DNA of 64,000 bases from an uncultured Devosia sp. (GTDB taxonomy: Bacteria > Pseudomonadota > Alphaproteobacteria > Rhizobiales > Devosiaceae), in the NCBI RefSeq assembly GCF_963517015.1, contig NZ_CAUQDV010000001.1, positions 2,052,001 through 2,116,000 on the forward strand. The letters are read 5' to 3'. The notes under the pieces were generated by a model, which worked only from the letters and a program-made list of their open reading frames with translations, was not told the DNA's origin and ran no database searches. Positions 45,941 to 53,383 of this stretch are shown in pieces. Numbering within the stretch: the first letter of the stretch is position 1; the number at the start of each line of letters is the position of its first letter. Position numbers and translations under genes: made by a program.

Positions 45941-45968
45941 TTGCGTTAGGGGCGCAAGTGACTATGCT
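45941..45968 (+). promoter_or_regulatory. Candidate secY-adk promoter
   Basis: TTGCGT (45941-45946), 16-base spacer, TATGCT (45963-45968), beginning seven bases after the rplO terminator and about 50 bases before the secY ATG. It would restart transcription for secY onward. Confidence 0.5.
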
Positions 45969-46017
45969 CCCGTAGCGCTCCGAGCGCACCTGGCCTTGTA
46001 GCCACAGGGAGCGATAC

Positions 46018-47358
46018 ATGGCGTCCGCAGCCGAACAGCTGGCACGTAATCTCAATTTCTCGACATTCTCCAAGGCGAAAGCCCTGCAGCAGCGCATCTG
46101 GTTCACACTGGGCGCGCTGCTTGTCTATCGTTTGGGCACGTTCATTCCCGTCCCGGGCATCGATCCCGATGCCTTCCGCGCGACGTTTGAGCAGAGCCAG
46201 CAGGGCATTATCGGCATGTTCAACATGTTCGCCGGTGGTGCTGTCGAGCGCATGGCGATCTTCGCCCTCAACCTCATTCCTTACATCACCGCGTCGATCG
46301 TGGTGCAGGTGATCTCCACCGCTTCTCCGCGCCTCGAGGCGATGAAGAAGGAAGGTGGCGAAGCTGGCCGTCGCAAGATGAACCAGTACACCCGCTACCT
46401 GGCCGTCGTGTTCTGCGCCGTGCAGGCCTATGGCATTGCCATGGGTCTGGAAGCGTCGCAGGGCGTGGTGCTCAATCCGGGCTGGTTCTTCCGTATCTCG
46501 ACCGTGATTACCCTCGTGGGTGGCACGATGTTCCTGATGTGGCTGGGCGAGCAGATCACCGCGCGCGGCGTGGGTAACGGCATTTCGCTGATCATCTTCG
46601 CCGGTATCGTGGCCAACCTGCCGACCACCATTGCGCAGACGCTTGAGCTCAGCCGTACCGGCGCCATTCCGGGCATTGCCGGCTTCGGCATGATCATCCT
46701 GTCACTGGTGGTGATTGCGGGCATCGTGTTCTTCGAACGCGCCCAGCGTCGCCTGCTGATCCAGTATCCCAAGCGCCAGGTCGGCAACAAGATGTTTCAG
46801 GGCGACAGCTCGCATCTGCCGCTCAAGCTGAATACCTCGGGCGTTATCCCGGTGATCTTTGGTTCGTCGCTGCTGCTGCTGCCGGCTACCATTGCGTCCT
46901 TTGCGGCGCAGGGTAACGCTCCGGCATGGCTGACGACTGTCACGGCCCTCCTGGGTCGCGGGCAGCCGCTGTATCTCGCGATGTTTGCCTTCTTCATCAT
47001 CTTCTTCGCCTTCTTCTATACGGCGATCGTCTTCAATCCGCAGGAAACCGCGGATAACCTGAAGCGGTCTGGCGGCTTCATTCCGGGCATTCGTCCGGGT
47101 GAGCGCACTGCCCAGCACATCGACTATGTGTTGACCCGCATCACCGTCATCGGTGCACTCTACCTCACGGTCGTGGCGCTGATTCCGGAAGTGCTGTTCA
47201 GCCAGATGGCCATCAGCCAGTTCATCGGCGGCACGTCGCTGCTGATCATGGTGACGGTGACGCTGGATACGGTGAGCCAGATCCAGAGCCATCTGATCGC
47301 CCAGCAATATGAGGGGCTCGTGAAGAAGTCCCGTCTTGGAGGAGGCAAGCGCCGATGA
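46018..47358 (+). CDS. secY: Preprotein translocase subunit SecY
   Basis: A 446-residue SecY, the ten-helix channel of the general secretion system. The N-terminus has FSTFSKAKALQQRIWFTLGALLVYRLGTFIPVPGID (core LVYRLGTFIPVPGID), the plug region GMFNMFAGGAVERMAIFALNLIPYITASI (core FAGGAVERMAIFALNLIPYI) and the cytosolic loop with QYPKRQVGNK; the end is HLIAQQYEGLVKKSRLGGGKRR. GGGAG precedes the ATG. It overlaps adk by four bases. A terminator and a candidate promoter precede it, so it likely heads its own transcript. Confidence 0.98.
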   Translation: MASAAEQLARNLNFSTFSKAKALQQRIWFTLGALLVYRLGTFIPVPGIDPDAFRATFEQSQQGIIGMFNMFAGGAVERMAIFALNLIPYITASIVVQVISTASPRLEAMKKEGGEAGRRKMNQYTRYLAVVFCAVQAYGIAMGLEASQGVVLNPGWFFRISTVITLVGGTMFLMWLGEQITARGVGNGISLIIFAGIVANLPTTIAQTLELSRTGAIPGIAGFGMIILSLVVIAGIVFFERAQRRLLIQYPKRQVGNKMFQGDSSHLPLKLNTSGVIPVIFGSSLLLLPATIASFAAQGNAPAWLTTVTALLGRGQPLYLAMFAFFIIFFAFFYTAIVFNPQETADNLKRSGGFIPGIRPGERTAQHIDYVLTRITVIGALYLTVVALIPEVLFSQMAISQFIGGTSLLIMVTVTLDTVSQIQSHLIAQQYEGLVKKSRLGGGKRR

Positions 47359-47924
47359 GGTTGATACTGCTCGGACCCCCGGGGGCGGGGAAGGGGACAC
47401 AGGCCAAGATCCTGCTCGAGGCCTATGGCATTCCGCAGCTTTCGACCGGTGACATCCTGCGCTCAGCCATTGCGGCCAAGACGCCGCTGGGCCTCGAGGC
47501 CAAGGCGATCGTCGATCGTGGTGACCTGGTTTCGGACGATATCGTCAATGGTATCGTCTCGGAACGTCTCGATGCCGAGGATTGCAAGCCTGGCTTCATC
47601 CTCGACGGCTTTCCGCGCACCATTGCGCAGGCCGAAGCGCTTGATCAGATGCTGATCGAGAAGAATTGCCAGCTTAACGCCGTGATCGAGATCAAGGCCG
47701 ATGCTGACGAGCTGGTGCGCCGGGTGATCCAGCGCGCCAAAGAATCGGGCGGTGCCCGTGCCGACGACAATGAGGAAGTGCTGCGCAAGCGCCTCGGTGT
47801 CTATTCGGAACAGACCGCGCCGCTGGTGGCCTACTATGCCGACAAGGGTCTGCTGAAGACCGTCGACGGCATGGAACCGGTCAGCCAGGTGACTGCAGCC
47901 ATTCAGGCCGCGATCGCTCAATAG
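47355..47924 (+). CDS. adk: Adenylate kinase (short LID type)
   Basis: A 189-residue adenylate kinase interconverting ATP + AMP and 2 ADP. The P-loop LGPPGAGKGTQAK lies at residues 5-17, AMP-binding residues in STGDILRSAI follow, then ILDGFPRTIAQAEALDQML (core DGFPRTIAQA). The LID is the short type: the region after RRVIQRAKES lacks the zinc-binding cysteines and about 27 residues of long forms, normal for alphaproteobacteria. The ATG overlaps the secY stop (ATGA), so supply is coupled to the translocase. A 176-base spacer follows. Confidence 0.97.
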   Translation: MRLILLGPPGAGKGTQAKILLEAYGIPQLSTGDILRSAIAAKTPLGLEAKAIVDRGDLVSDDIVNGIVSERLDAEDCKPGFILDGFPRTIAQAEALDQMLIEKNCQLNAVIEIKADADELVRRVIQRAKESGGARADDNEEVLRKRLGVYSEQTAPLVAYYADKGLLKTVDGMEPVSQVTAAIQAAIAQ

Positions 47925-48100
47925 AATAGGGGACAGGGTTTCACGGTTGACTCCGTGGAATCTAATCCTTAAAGAACCGCGTCAGTCTCATGGATTATTG
48001 GGCTGGATTCGGTTCTTCCACAAAGTGGGGGTCGAATTCGGTCCCTTGTTGTTTAAGGGCGCCAACCGTGATGGTTCGCGCTGAATGAAGGAGAGCAGAC
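47925..48100 (+). promoter_or_regulatory. adk-rpsM spacer with distant inverted repeat
   Basis: The 176-base leader to rpsM contains TTGACT (47947-47952) and AAGAACCG with a CGGTTCTT partner about 40 bases on, which could form a long-range stem. The alpha operon of other bacteria is regulated in the rpsM leader by S4; here rpsD is not in the cluster, so a different ligand would be needed. Confidence 0.3.
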
Positions 48101-48469
48101 GTGGCACGTATCGCTGGCGTCAATATCCCGACGAATAAGCGCGTCGTTATCGCGTTGCAGTATATCCACGGGATCGGCGACAAGTTCGCCGAGGATATCT
48201 GCGCAAAGGTTGGCATTCCGGCTGAGCGCCGTGTGAACGAGCTCACTGACGCCGAAGTCATCCAGATCCGTGAAGCCATCGACCGCGACTACGTCGTGGA
48301 AGGCGATCTTCGTCGTAACGTTGCGATGAACATCAAGCGCCTGATGGATCTCGGCAACTACCGTGGCCTGCGTCACCGTCGTGGCCTGCCGGTCCGCGGT
48401 CAGCGCACCCACACCAATGCCCGCACTCGCAAGGGTCCGGCAAAGCCAATCGCTGGCAAGAAGAAGTAA
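48101..48469 (+). CDS. rpsM: 30S ribosomal protein S13
   Basis: A 122-residue S13 of the small-subunit head, in contact with P-site tRNA and bridge elements. It begins ARIAGVNIPTNKRVVIALQYIHGIG (core GVNIPTNKRVVIALQYIHG), with RRHRRGLPVRGQRTHTNARTRKG as the C-terminal signature (core GLPVRGQRTHTNARTRKG). The start codon is GTG with AAGGAG eight bases upstream. A perfect nine-base hairpin begins within the stop codon's 3-prime neighbourhood, before rpsK. Confidence 0.97.
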   Translation: MARIAGVNIPTNKRVVIALQYIHGIGDKFAEDICAKVGIPAERRVNELTDAEVIQIREAIDRDYVVEGDLRRNVAMNIKRLMDLGNYRGLRHRRGLPVRGQRTHTNARTRKGPAKPIAGKKK

Positions 48470-48488
48470 GAACCCGTTTCGGGTTCTT
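48468..48488 (+). repeat. Hairpin between rpsM and rpsK
   Basis: AAGAACCCG (48468-48476) and CGGGTTCTT (48480-48488) are perfect complements around TTT, starting inside the rpsM stop. There is no T-run, so RNA protection or processing is likelier than termination. Confidence 0.6.
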
Positions 48489-48548
48489 CGATGTAGCTGC
48501 CGGGGCCGCTAGGCTAACGGCAGCGCTGATATCGTATAGAGGAATAGA

Positions 48549-48941
48549 ATGGCTAAAGCTGAAGTCGCACGCGTTCGTCGCAAAGAGCGCAAGAATATCA
48601 CCTCGGGCGTTGCCCATGTGAACGCCTCGTTCAACAACACCATGATCACCATCGCCGACATGCAGGGCAACACGATTTCGTGGTCCTCGTCGGGCGTGAT
48701 GGGCTTCAAGGGCTCGCGCAAGTCGACCCCCTATGCTGCCCAGGTTGCCGCTGAAGATGCTGCCAAGAAGGCGCAGGAACACGGCATGAAGACTCTGGAA
48801 GTTGAAGTTCGCGGTCCGGGTTCGGGTCGTGAATCGGCACTCCGCGCGCTGCAGGCCGCTGGTTTCAACGTCACCTCGATCCGCGACGTGACCTCGATCC
48901 CGCACAATGGCTGCCGCCCGCGCAAGCGGCGCCGCGTCTAA
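48549..48941 (+). CDS. rpsK: 30S ribosomal protein S11
   Basis: A 130-residue S11 of the platform, near the mRNA exit. It contains KNITSGVAHVNASFNNTMITIADMQGNTISWSSSG (core HVNASFNNTMITIADMQGN), GFKGSRKSTPYAAQ and the C-terminal basic end DVTSIPHNGCRPRKRRRV, including the Asn-Gly position that is isomerised in some bacteria. The 79-base spacer from rpsM holds a hairpin. rpsD is not present after it, which is usual in this order. Confidence 0.97.
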   Translation: MAKAEVARVRRKERKNITSGVAHVNASFNNTMITIADMQGNTISWSSSGVMGFKGSRKSTPYAAQVAAEDAAKKAQEHGMKTLEVEVRGPGSGRESALRALQAAGFNVTSIRDVTSIPHNGCRPRKRRRV

Positions 48942-48959
48942 TCTAGACCGATTGAAGAG

Positions 48960-48986
48960 CTCCTGGCCGATTGGATGGGCCGGGAG
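48960..48986 (+). repeat. Hairpin between rpsK and rpoA
   Basis: CTCCTGGCC (48960-48968) pairs with GGCCGGGAG (48978-48986), nine pairs with one T-G and a nine-base loop, followed by TCTTATTG. It may attenuate or stabilise transcript ahead of rpoA. Confidence 0.55.
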
Positions 48987-49047
48987 TCTTATTGCGTTTG
49001 CGGCGGAGCGGCTCGGGCTGGGGCCGCGATTTTGAAAGGACATAACC

Positions 49048-50067
49048 GTGACGATCCAGAGGAACTGGCAAGAACTGATCAAGCCGACCAAGCTGGAGAT
49101 TGTTTCGGGCAGCGACAACGCGCGCGTGGCCTCGGTAGTAGCCGAGCCGCTTGAGCGCGGTTACGGGCTTACCCTTGGTAATGCTCTGCGTCGCGTGCTG
49201 CTGTCGTCGCTCCAGGGCGCGGCAGTTACCGCAATCCAGATTGACGGCATTCTGCATGAATTCTCCTCGCTTCCGGGCGTGCGGGAAGACATCACCGACC
49301 TGGTCCTCAACGTGAAAGAAATCGCGTTGAAGATGGGCGGCGAAGGCCCGAAGCGCCTGAACCTGAGCAAGCAGGGTCCGGGTGCCGTGACTGCTGGCGA
49401 CATCAAGGTCACCGGCGACATCGAAGTGCTGAACCCCGAGCTGGTGATCTGCCATCTCGACGACGGCGCCGAGATCAATATCGAGTTCACCGTCGACACC
49501 GGCAAGGGCTATGTCGCTGCCGACAAGAACCGTCCCGAAGACGCACCGATCGGTTACATCCCGGTCGACTCGCTGTTTTCGCCGGTTCGCCGTGTCAGCT
49601 ACAAGGTCGATGCCACCCGTGCCGGTGAAAGCCTCGACAAGGACAAGCTGACGCTGCAGATCGAGACCAATGGCGCCGTGTCGCCGGAAGATGCCGTGGC
49701 CTATGCCGCTCGCATCCTCCAGGACCAGCTGTCGGTTTTCGTGAACTTCGAAGAGCCCAGCAAGGAAAAGGCACAGGATGCCGTTCCAGAACTGGCCTTC
49801 AACCCGGCTCTGCTCAAGAAGGTCGACGAACTCGAACTTTCGGTCCGCTCGGCCAACTGCCTCAAGAACGACAACATCGTCTACATCGGCGACCTTATCC
49901 AGAAGACGGAAGCCGAGATGCTGCGGACGCCGAATTTCGGCCGCAAGTCGCTCAATGAAATCAAGGAAGTCCTGGCACAGATGGGGCTTCATCTCGGGAT
50001 GGATGTGGCCAATTGGCCGCCCGAGAATATCGATGACCTCGCCAAGCGCTACGAAGATCACTACTGA
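49048..50067 (+). CDS. rpoA: DNA-directed RNA polymerase subunit alpha
   Basis: A 339-residue alpha subunit. The N-terminal dimerisation and assembly domain has EPLERGYGLTLGNALRRVLLSSLQGAAV (core GYGLTLGNALRRVLLSSL) and PRVREDITDLVLNVKEI-like sequence; after a flexible linker the C-terminal domain binds UP elements and activators (ELSVRSANCLKNDNIVYIGDL, GRKSLNEIKEVLAQMGLHLGM). The start is GTG with AAAGGA upstream. It precedes rplQ by 34 bases, the common bacterial order. Confidence 0.98.
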   Translation: MTIQRNWQELIKPTKLEIVSGSDNARVASVVAEPLERGYGLTLGNALRRVLLSSLQGAAVTAIQIDGILHEFSSLPGVREDITDLVLNVKEIALKMGGEGPKRLNLSKQGPGAVTAGDIKVTGDIEVLNPELVICHLDDGAEINIEFTVDTGKGYVAADKNRPEDAPIGYIPVDSLFSPVRRVSYKVDATRAGESLDKDKLTLQIETNGAVSPEDAVAYAARILQDQLSVFVNFEEPSKEKAQDAVPELAFNPALLKKVDELELSVRSANCLKNDNIVYIGDLIQKTEAEMLRTPNFGRKSLNEIKEVLAQMGLHLGMDVANWPPENIDDLAKRYEDHY

Positions 50068-50101
50068 TCCGGCGCCGCCAAAGACTTTTAGGAGATAACC
50101 C

Positions 50102-50527
50102 ATGCGCCACGGTAATTCCGGCCGCAAGCTCAGCCGAACCGCCTCGCACCGCAAGGCAATGTTCGCCAATATGTCCGCCGCGCTGATCAAGCACGAGCAG
50201 ATCGTTACCACGCTTCCCAAGGCCAAGGACCTGCGTCCGATCGTCGAGAAGCTGATCACCCTCGGCAAGCGCGGCGACCTGCACGCTCGTCGTCAGGCGA
50301 TCGCTCAGATGCGCGACGAAGGCCAGGTTGCCAAGCTCTTCGCAGTGCTTGGCCCGCGTTACAAGGAACGCCAGGGCGGCTATATCCGCATCATGAAGGC
50401 TGGCTTCCGCTACGGCGACAACGCGCCGATGGCCGTGATCGAGTTCGTCGATCGCGACGTCAACGCCAAGGGCCAGGACTCCGGTCCGGTCCAGGTGCGT
50501 GAAGACGACGACTACGAAGCCGCATAA
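50102..50527 (+). CDS. rplQ: 50S ribosomal protein L17
   Basis: A 141-residue L17, beginning RHGNSGRKLSRTASHRKAMFANMSAALIKHEQI (core RKLSRTASHRKAMFANM) with TTLPKAKDLRPIVEKLITL following, the conserved L17 core at the tunnel exit. The acidic tail (QDSGPVQVREDDDYEAA) is the extension seen in Hyphomicrobiales. It closes the long ribosomal-protein block and is followed by a strong intrinsic terminator 24 bases after the stop. Confidence 0.97.
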   Translation: MRHGNSGRKLSRTASHRKAMFANMSAALIKHEQIVTTLPKAKDLRPIVEKLITLGKRGDLHARRQAIAQMRDEGQVAKLFAVLGPRYKERQGGYIRIMKAGFRYGDNAPMAVIEFVDRDVNAKGQDSGPVQVREDDDYEAA

Positions 50528-50550
50528 GCTTCGCTTTCAGCGCAGAATTG

Positions 50551-50584
50551 AAAAGCGGTCCCGGTTCATCCCGGGGCCGCTTTT
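50551..50584 (+). terminator. Terminator of the alpha operon
   Basis: AAAAGCGGTCCCGG and CCGGGGCCGCTTTT form a 14-pair stem with one T-G pair and a six-base loop, followed by GCTTTTGG. It ends the secY-to-rplQ transcript. Confidence 0.93.
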
Positions 50585-50628
50585 GCTTTTGGGGGGCTTG
50601 TGGTTTGCTCTGGTGCGTCAACGAACTC

Positions 50629-50763
50629 GGTGTCAGCCCGGCCTTGAGCCAGGGCCCATCTTGAGATGGCTCTACGGCCGCTAGGTGGCTGTGACCGCCG
50701 CGACGACCTTGCGGCTGTGGCTCGGTCTCAGGATGGATCCCGGCTGAGGGCCGGGATGACATC
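50629..50763. repeat. Imperfect palindromic repeat element, about 52-bp arms
   Basis: The left arm (50629-50680: GGTGTCAGCCCGGCCTTGAG...) and the reverse complement of the right arm (50711-50763: GATGTCATCCCGGCCCTCAG...) align along nearly their full length with scattered changes, around a 30-base centre. The GTCATCCCGGCC...GGGATCCATC wording is like dispersed intergenic palindromes of rhizobial genomes. No gene lies inside. Confidence 0.7.
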
Positions 50764-50807
50764 GGGGGTGAGGCGTTGACGGTGAACAAACCTGGGAGGT
50801 GTACCTA

Positions 50808-51245
50808 ATGGCACTCAAGCGCATGGACAATGTCGGGATCGTGGTCGAGGACCTCGCAGCGACGATCGCATTCTTTGTCGAACTGGGTCTGGAACTGGTC
50901 GGGCGGGCGATGATCGAGGGGGATTGGTCCGGCAAGGTGACGGGGCTGCATGGCCAGCAGGTTGAGATTGCCATGATGCGCACGCCGGACGGGCATAGCC
51001 AGCTGGAGCTGTCGCGGTTCCTTGCGCCTGCAGTCGTCGAGGACCATCGCAGGGCGCCGGTGAACGCGCTGGGCTATCTGCGTGTCATGTTTGCCGTGGA
51101 CGACCTCGATGAGGTCCTTGGGCGGCTCTATAAGCGCGGCGCGACCTTGGTGGATGAGGTCGTGAATTATCAGGATGTCTACAGGCTCTGCTATATCCGC
51201 GGGCCGGAGGGTATTCTCATAGGTCTGGCCGAGGAGCTGGGCTGA
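50808..51245 (+). CDS. VOC-family (glyoxalase/dioxygenase fold) protein
   Basis: A 145-residue protein of the vicinal-oxygen-chelate superfamily. The first beta-alpha-beta unit starts MDNVGIVVEDLAATIAFFVELGLELVGRA (core VGIVVEDLAATIAFF), and the second half has LRVMFAVDDLDEVLGRLYKRGA and the closing IRGPEGILIGLAEELG with the Glu that is normally a metal ligand. Members include glyoxalase I, dioxygenases and resistance proteins, so the reaction cannot be stated. ATG 50808 with GGGAGG eight bases before is preferred to an upstream GTG. It sits next to a palindromic repeat. Confidence 0.82.
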   Translation: MALKRMDNVGIVVEDLAATIAFFVELGLELVGRAMIEGDWSGKVTGLHGQQVEIAMMRTPDGHSQLELSRFLAPAVVEDHRRAPVNALGYLRVMFAVDDLDEVLGRLYKRGATLVDEVVNYQDVYRLCYIRGPEGILIGLAEELG

Positions 51246-51247
51246 GC

Positions 51248-51781
51248 CTAGCGGCGCTCAAGTCCCCACGAACCATAGAGTGCGTTCACTTCCGCCAGCG
51301 AATGGCAGACGACCATGGGCAAGCCGCTTTCCTTCGCCCAGCGACGATATTTGCTGGCGTCTCGGGTTTTCCAGATCCAGCTGACCATGTCCCATTTGAC
51401 GCTGTCCTTTCCGCCAGCAACGCTGCCGATGCGATCGTGCTCGAACAGCGTGCGCCGGAAATAGCGGATGTAGCGCTTGAGGTAGTGGTCATCGAGCACC
51501 ACGATCCCCGTTGCCCGCGCATAGCGTTGCGGCATGAGGTCGGTGTAATTGCCGTCCATGACCCACGCGTCTTCGAGAATGGCTGCGTTGTGCAGCGCAT
51601 GGAATTCGGCCGTGTCGCGCTGGACCCAGTCGGTGTCAGGCAGGTGGCTGAACAGGTCGACATGAACCGCCGGAATGCCCAGCTTGCGACCGATGGCATC
51701 GGCGAGGGTCGATTTTCCAGACGTAGTGGGGCCGTTGATCATGATCCGACGGCCGAGGTCGCTCAGTGGTATGGGATGCAT
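51248..51781 (-). CDS. P-loop kinase-like protein (AAA/adenylate-kinase-like)
   Basis: A 177-residue protein with a Walker A MINGPTTSGKSTLADAIG near residues 15-31, a following VDLFSHLPDTDW segment, and a WVMDGNY segment near 70-76 as seen in small nucleotide-kinase-like proteins related to adenylate kinase and the so-called FlaR/topology-modulation group. The substrate is unknown. Longer upstream frame is possible but lies over a repeat-free spacer with a terminator, so ATG 51781 is used. It is convergent with the VOC gene, only two bases apart, and lies downstream of the ornithine decarboxylase in the same direction, separated by its terminator. Confidence 0.72.
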   Translation of the reverse strand: MHPIPLSDLGRRIMINGPTTSGKSTLADAIGRKLGIPAVHVDLFSHLPDTDWVQRDTAEFHALHNAAILEDAWVMDGNYTDLMPQRYARATGIVVLDDHYLKRYIRYFRRTLFEHDRIGSVAGGKDSVKWDMVSWIWKTRDASKYRRWAKESGLPMVVCHSLAEVNALYGSWGLERR

Positions 51782-51847
51782 TTTCAGTTCCGATATTGAT
51801 CGGGGTGGAAAAGGCCAGTCTGGTTCAAAGCTAATCGATTCCGCTCT

Positions 51848-51875
51848 AAACAAAAATCCCCGCCGAAGCGGGGAC
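51848..51875 (-). terminator. Terminator of the ornithine decarboxylase gene
   Basis: GTCCCCGC-ttcg-GCGGGGAT on the minus strand, stem 51857-51874 with a four-base loop, followed by TTTTTG. It starts 29 bases after the decarboxylase stop. Confidence 0.88.
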
Positions 51876-51902
51876 TTTCAATCGTAACATTCAGGCTACC
51901 GC

Positions 51903-53084
51903 TTATTCCGGCTGCTGGTCCTTGCCGGTATAGGCTTCCTCGACCCAGAACTGGTCGCGGCGGTCGAAGCCGTTGAACGGCGTCAGCGTCGCCTGGGTGT
52001 AGGCGCCCATCAGGCCGAATTCGATCCAGTCGTCCTCGTCGATATCGGAGGGCAGGGTGAAGACCTGGGGCAGCACGTCGTAGCTGTCGCAAGTCGGGCC
52101 CCACATGGTGAATTCAGAGAATTCCTGGTCATTGTCATGCAGGCGCGGGCCGCGCCAGACCCGCACCGGCGGGGTGAAGTGCATGAATTTGACTTCGTTG
52201 AGCGCGCCATAGGCACCGTCGTTGACATAGACCGACTGGCCACCGCGCTGGTGCTTCACGCGCAGCAGCAGCGAGGTCGACGAGGTCACCAGGGCACGGC
52301 CGGGCTCGATGATCAGCTCGGGCTTGTTCTTGTCGCCGAAATGGTCGGCAACGGCCGTGGCGATGGTCTCGAAGAAATAGTCCATCGGCGGGGCTTCGCT
52401 GGTCGGGTAGGGGGCCGGATAGCCGCCACCGATATTGAGGCGCTTCAGCTCGATGCCGCTTTCCTGGACGATGCGCGAGGCTGCCGCGATGTGGCGCTCA
52501 TAGGCATAGGCGTCTTCGCACTGCGAACCGACGTGGAAGCAAAGGCTGGGCGTATAGCCCATCTTCTCGACGGCCGTGACGATTTCGGCCGCGCCCTGTT
52601 CCATGACGCCGAACTTGATGCCGAAGTCGTAGGACTTCAGCGCCTTGCCAGCCTTGAAGCGGGTGGTGACTTCCACGTCCTTGCTGGGCGAGACCACGGC
52701 TGCGAGCTGGTCGAGCTGCTGGGGATGGTCGATGGTGAAGCTGCGGACGCCGAATTCTTCATAGGCGCGGGCGATCTCGCGCTTGTTCTTGATCGGGTTG
52801 TTGTAGTGCATCACCGCGCCGGGGGCGTGGTCGCGGACCAGTTCCATTTCGGTGTTGGACGCGACGTCGAAGGCCTTGAGGCCTTCCTGGTGCAGCTGGG
52901 CGATCACATGGGGCGAGGGATTGCACTTGACCGCATAGGTCAGCAGCCCGTCGAAACCCTTCTTGAAGACCTTCGCGGCCTTGTGAAGCTCGCGTTCGGA
53001 GAACAGGAAAGCCGGAAAGTCCGGCGCTTCGGCCGCAATGAGGGCAGAGGTGTTCTTGTATACGTGCTTCGGCTCGGTGGTCAT
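51903..53084 (-). CDS. odc: Ornithine (or lysine/ornithine) decarboxylase, PLP-dependent
   Basis: A 393-residue fold-type III decarboxylase making putrescine from ornithine, the entry to polyamine synthesis. Motifs in order: LLTYAVKCNPSP with the PLP-binding Lys, FHVGSQC, the glycine loop NIGGGYPAPYP, phosphate-binding EPGRALV, and WGPTCDSYD with the catalytic Cys-Asp contributed across the dimer. Size matches eukaryotic-like ODC of alphaproteobacteria. ATG 53084 has GAAAGG eight bases upstream; an in-frame extension to 53177 lies in the leader. A long leader with a small upstream ORF suggests feedback control by polyamine-related signals. Lysine as alternative substrate cannot be excluded. 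Confidence 0.9.
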   Translation of the reverse strand: MTTEPKHVYKNTSALIAAEAPDFPAFLFSERELHKAAKVFKKGFDGLLTYAVKCNPSPHVIAQLHQEGLKAFDVASNTEMELVRDHAPGAVMHYNNPIKNKREIARAYEEFGVRSFTIDHPQQLDQLAAVVSPSKDVEVTTRFKAGKALKSYDFGIKFGVMEQGAAEIVTAVEKMGYTPSLCFHVGSQCEDAYAYERHIAAASRIVQESGIELKRLNIGGGYPAPYPTSEAPPMDYFFETIATAVADHFGDKNKPELIIEPGRALVTSSTSLLLRVKHQRGGQSVYVNDGAYGALNEVKFMHFTPPVRVWRGPRLHDNDQEFSEFTMWGPTCDSYDVLPQVFTLPSDIDEDDWIEFGLMGAYTQATLTPFNGFDRRDQFWVEEAYTGKDQQPE

Positions 53085-53285
53085 TGACGACTGGCCTTTC
53101 GGGGCTGGAATAGGGTGGAAAGAAGCGCTGCATATAGGGCCGTGCGATCCTGTGCGCAAACGATTATTTGGATGCAAATTACGACGCTTGGATGACGCTC
53201 AATTCGCGCGAAAAAGCCTTGGCCTCCTTGAGGTAAACCGATGTCATGGGCGAGCGTTCCATCATCGTGGCCAGCATGGTTGCCA
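53085..53285 (-). promoter_or_regulatory. Candidate speF-type leader of ornithine decarboxylase
   Basis: About 200 leader bases precede the decarboxylase. Alphaproteobacterial ornithine decarboxylase genes are known to carry a conserved RNA leader called speF. Here the leader includes a 32-codon ORF and several potential stems. I could not fold it or compare it with the motif, so assignment rests on gene identity, lineage and leader length. Confidence 0.45.
53179..53277 (-). CDS. 32-codon upstream ORF in the decarboxylase leader
   Basis: ATG 53277-53275 to TAA 53181-53179 on the minus strand, ending 94 bases before the decarboxylase ATG. The peptide is MLATMMERSPMTSVYL..., finishing FSRELSVIQAS; it has several in-frame Met codons and no recognisable domain. 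The ribosome-binding site is weak for the first ATG. In gammaproteobacteria ornithine decarboxylase is controlled by a ribosome-arresting leader peptide of similar size but unrelated sequence, so a sensing role is possible. It could also be a chance frame or just a reflection of RNA-motif conservation. Confidence 0.35.
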   Translation of the reverse strand: MLATMMERSPMTSVYLKEAKAFSRELSVIQAS

Positions 53286-53301
53286 AACGTCTGCGTGACC
53301 C

Positions 53302-53313
53302 TACCGATCGGTA
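53302..53313. promoter_or_regulatory. Perfect 12-bp palindrome in divergent spacer
   Basis: TACCGATCGGTA is fully self-complementary and lies between the leftward decarboxylase leader and the rightward protease gene (start 53384). It is the type of core seen in TetR-family operators. Confidence 0.4.
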
Positions 53314-53383
53314 ATGAAACTGCCATTGTCGCGCCAGAATCCGGGCGCCTGCCTCTTGGCCGATTTCGCATGGAGTATTCGAC

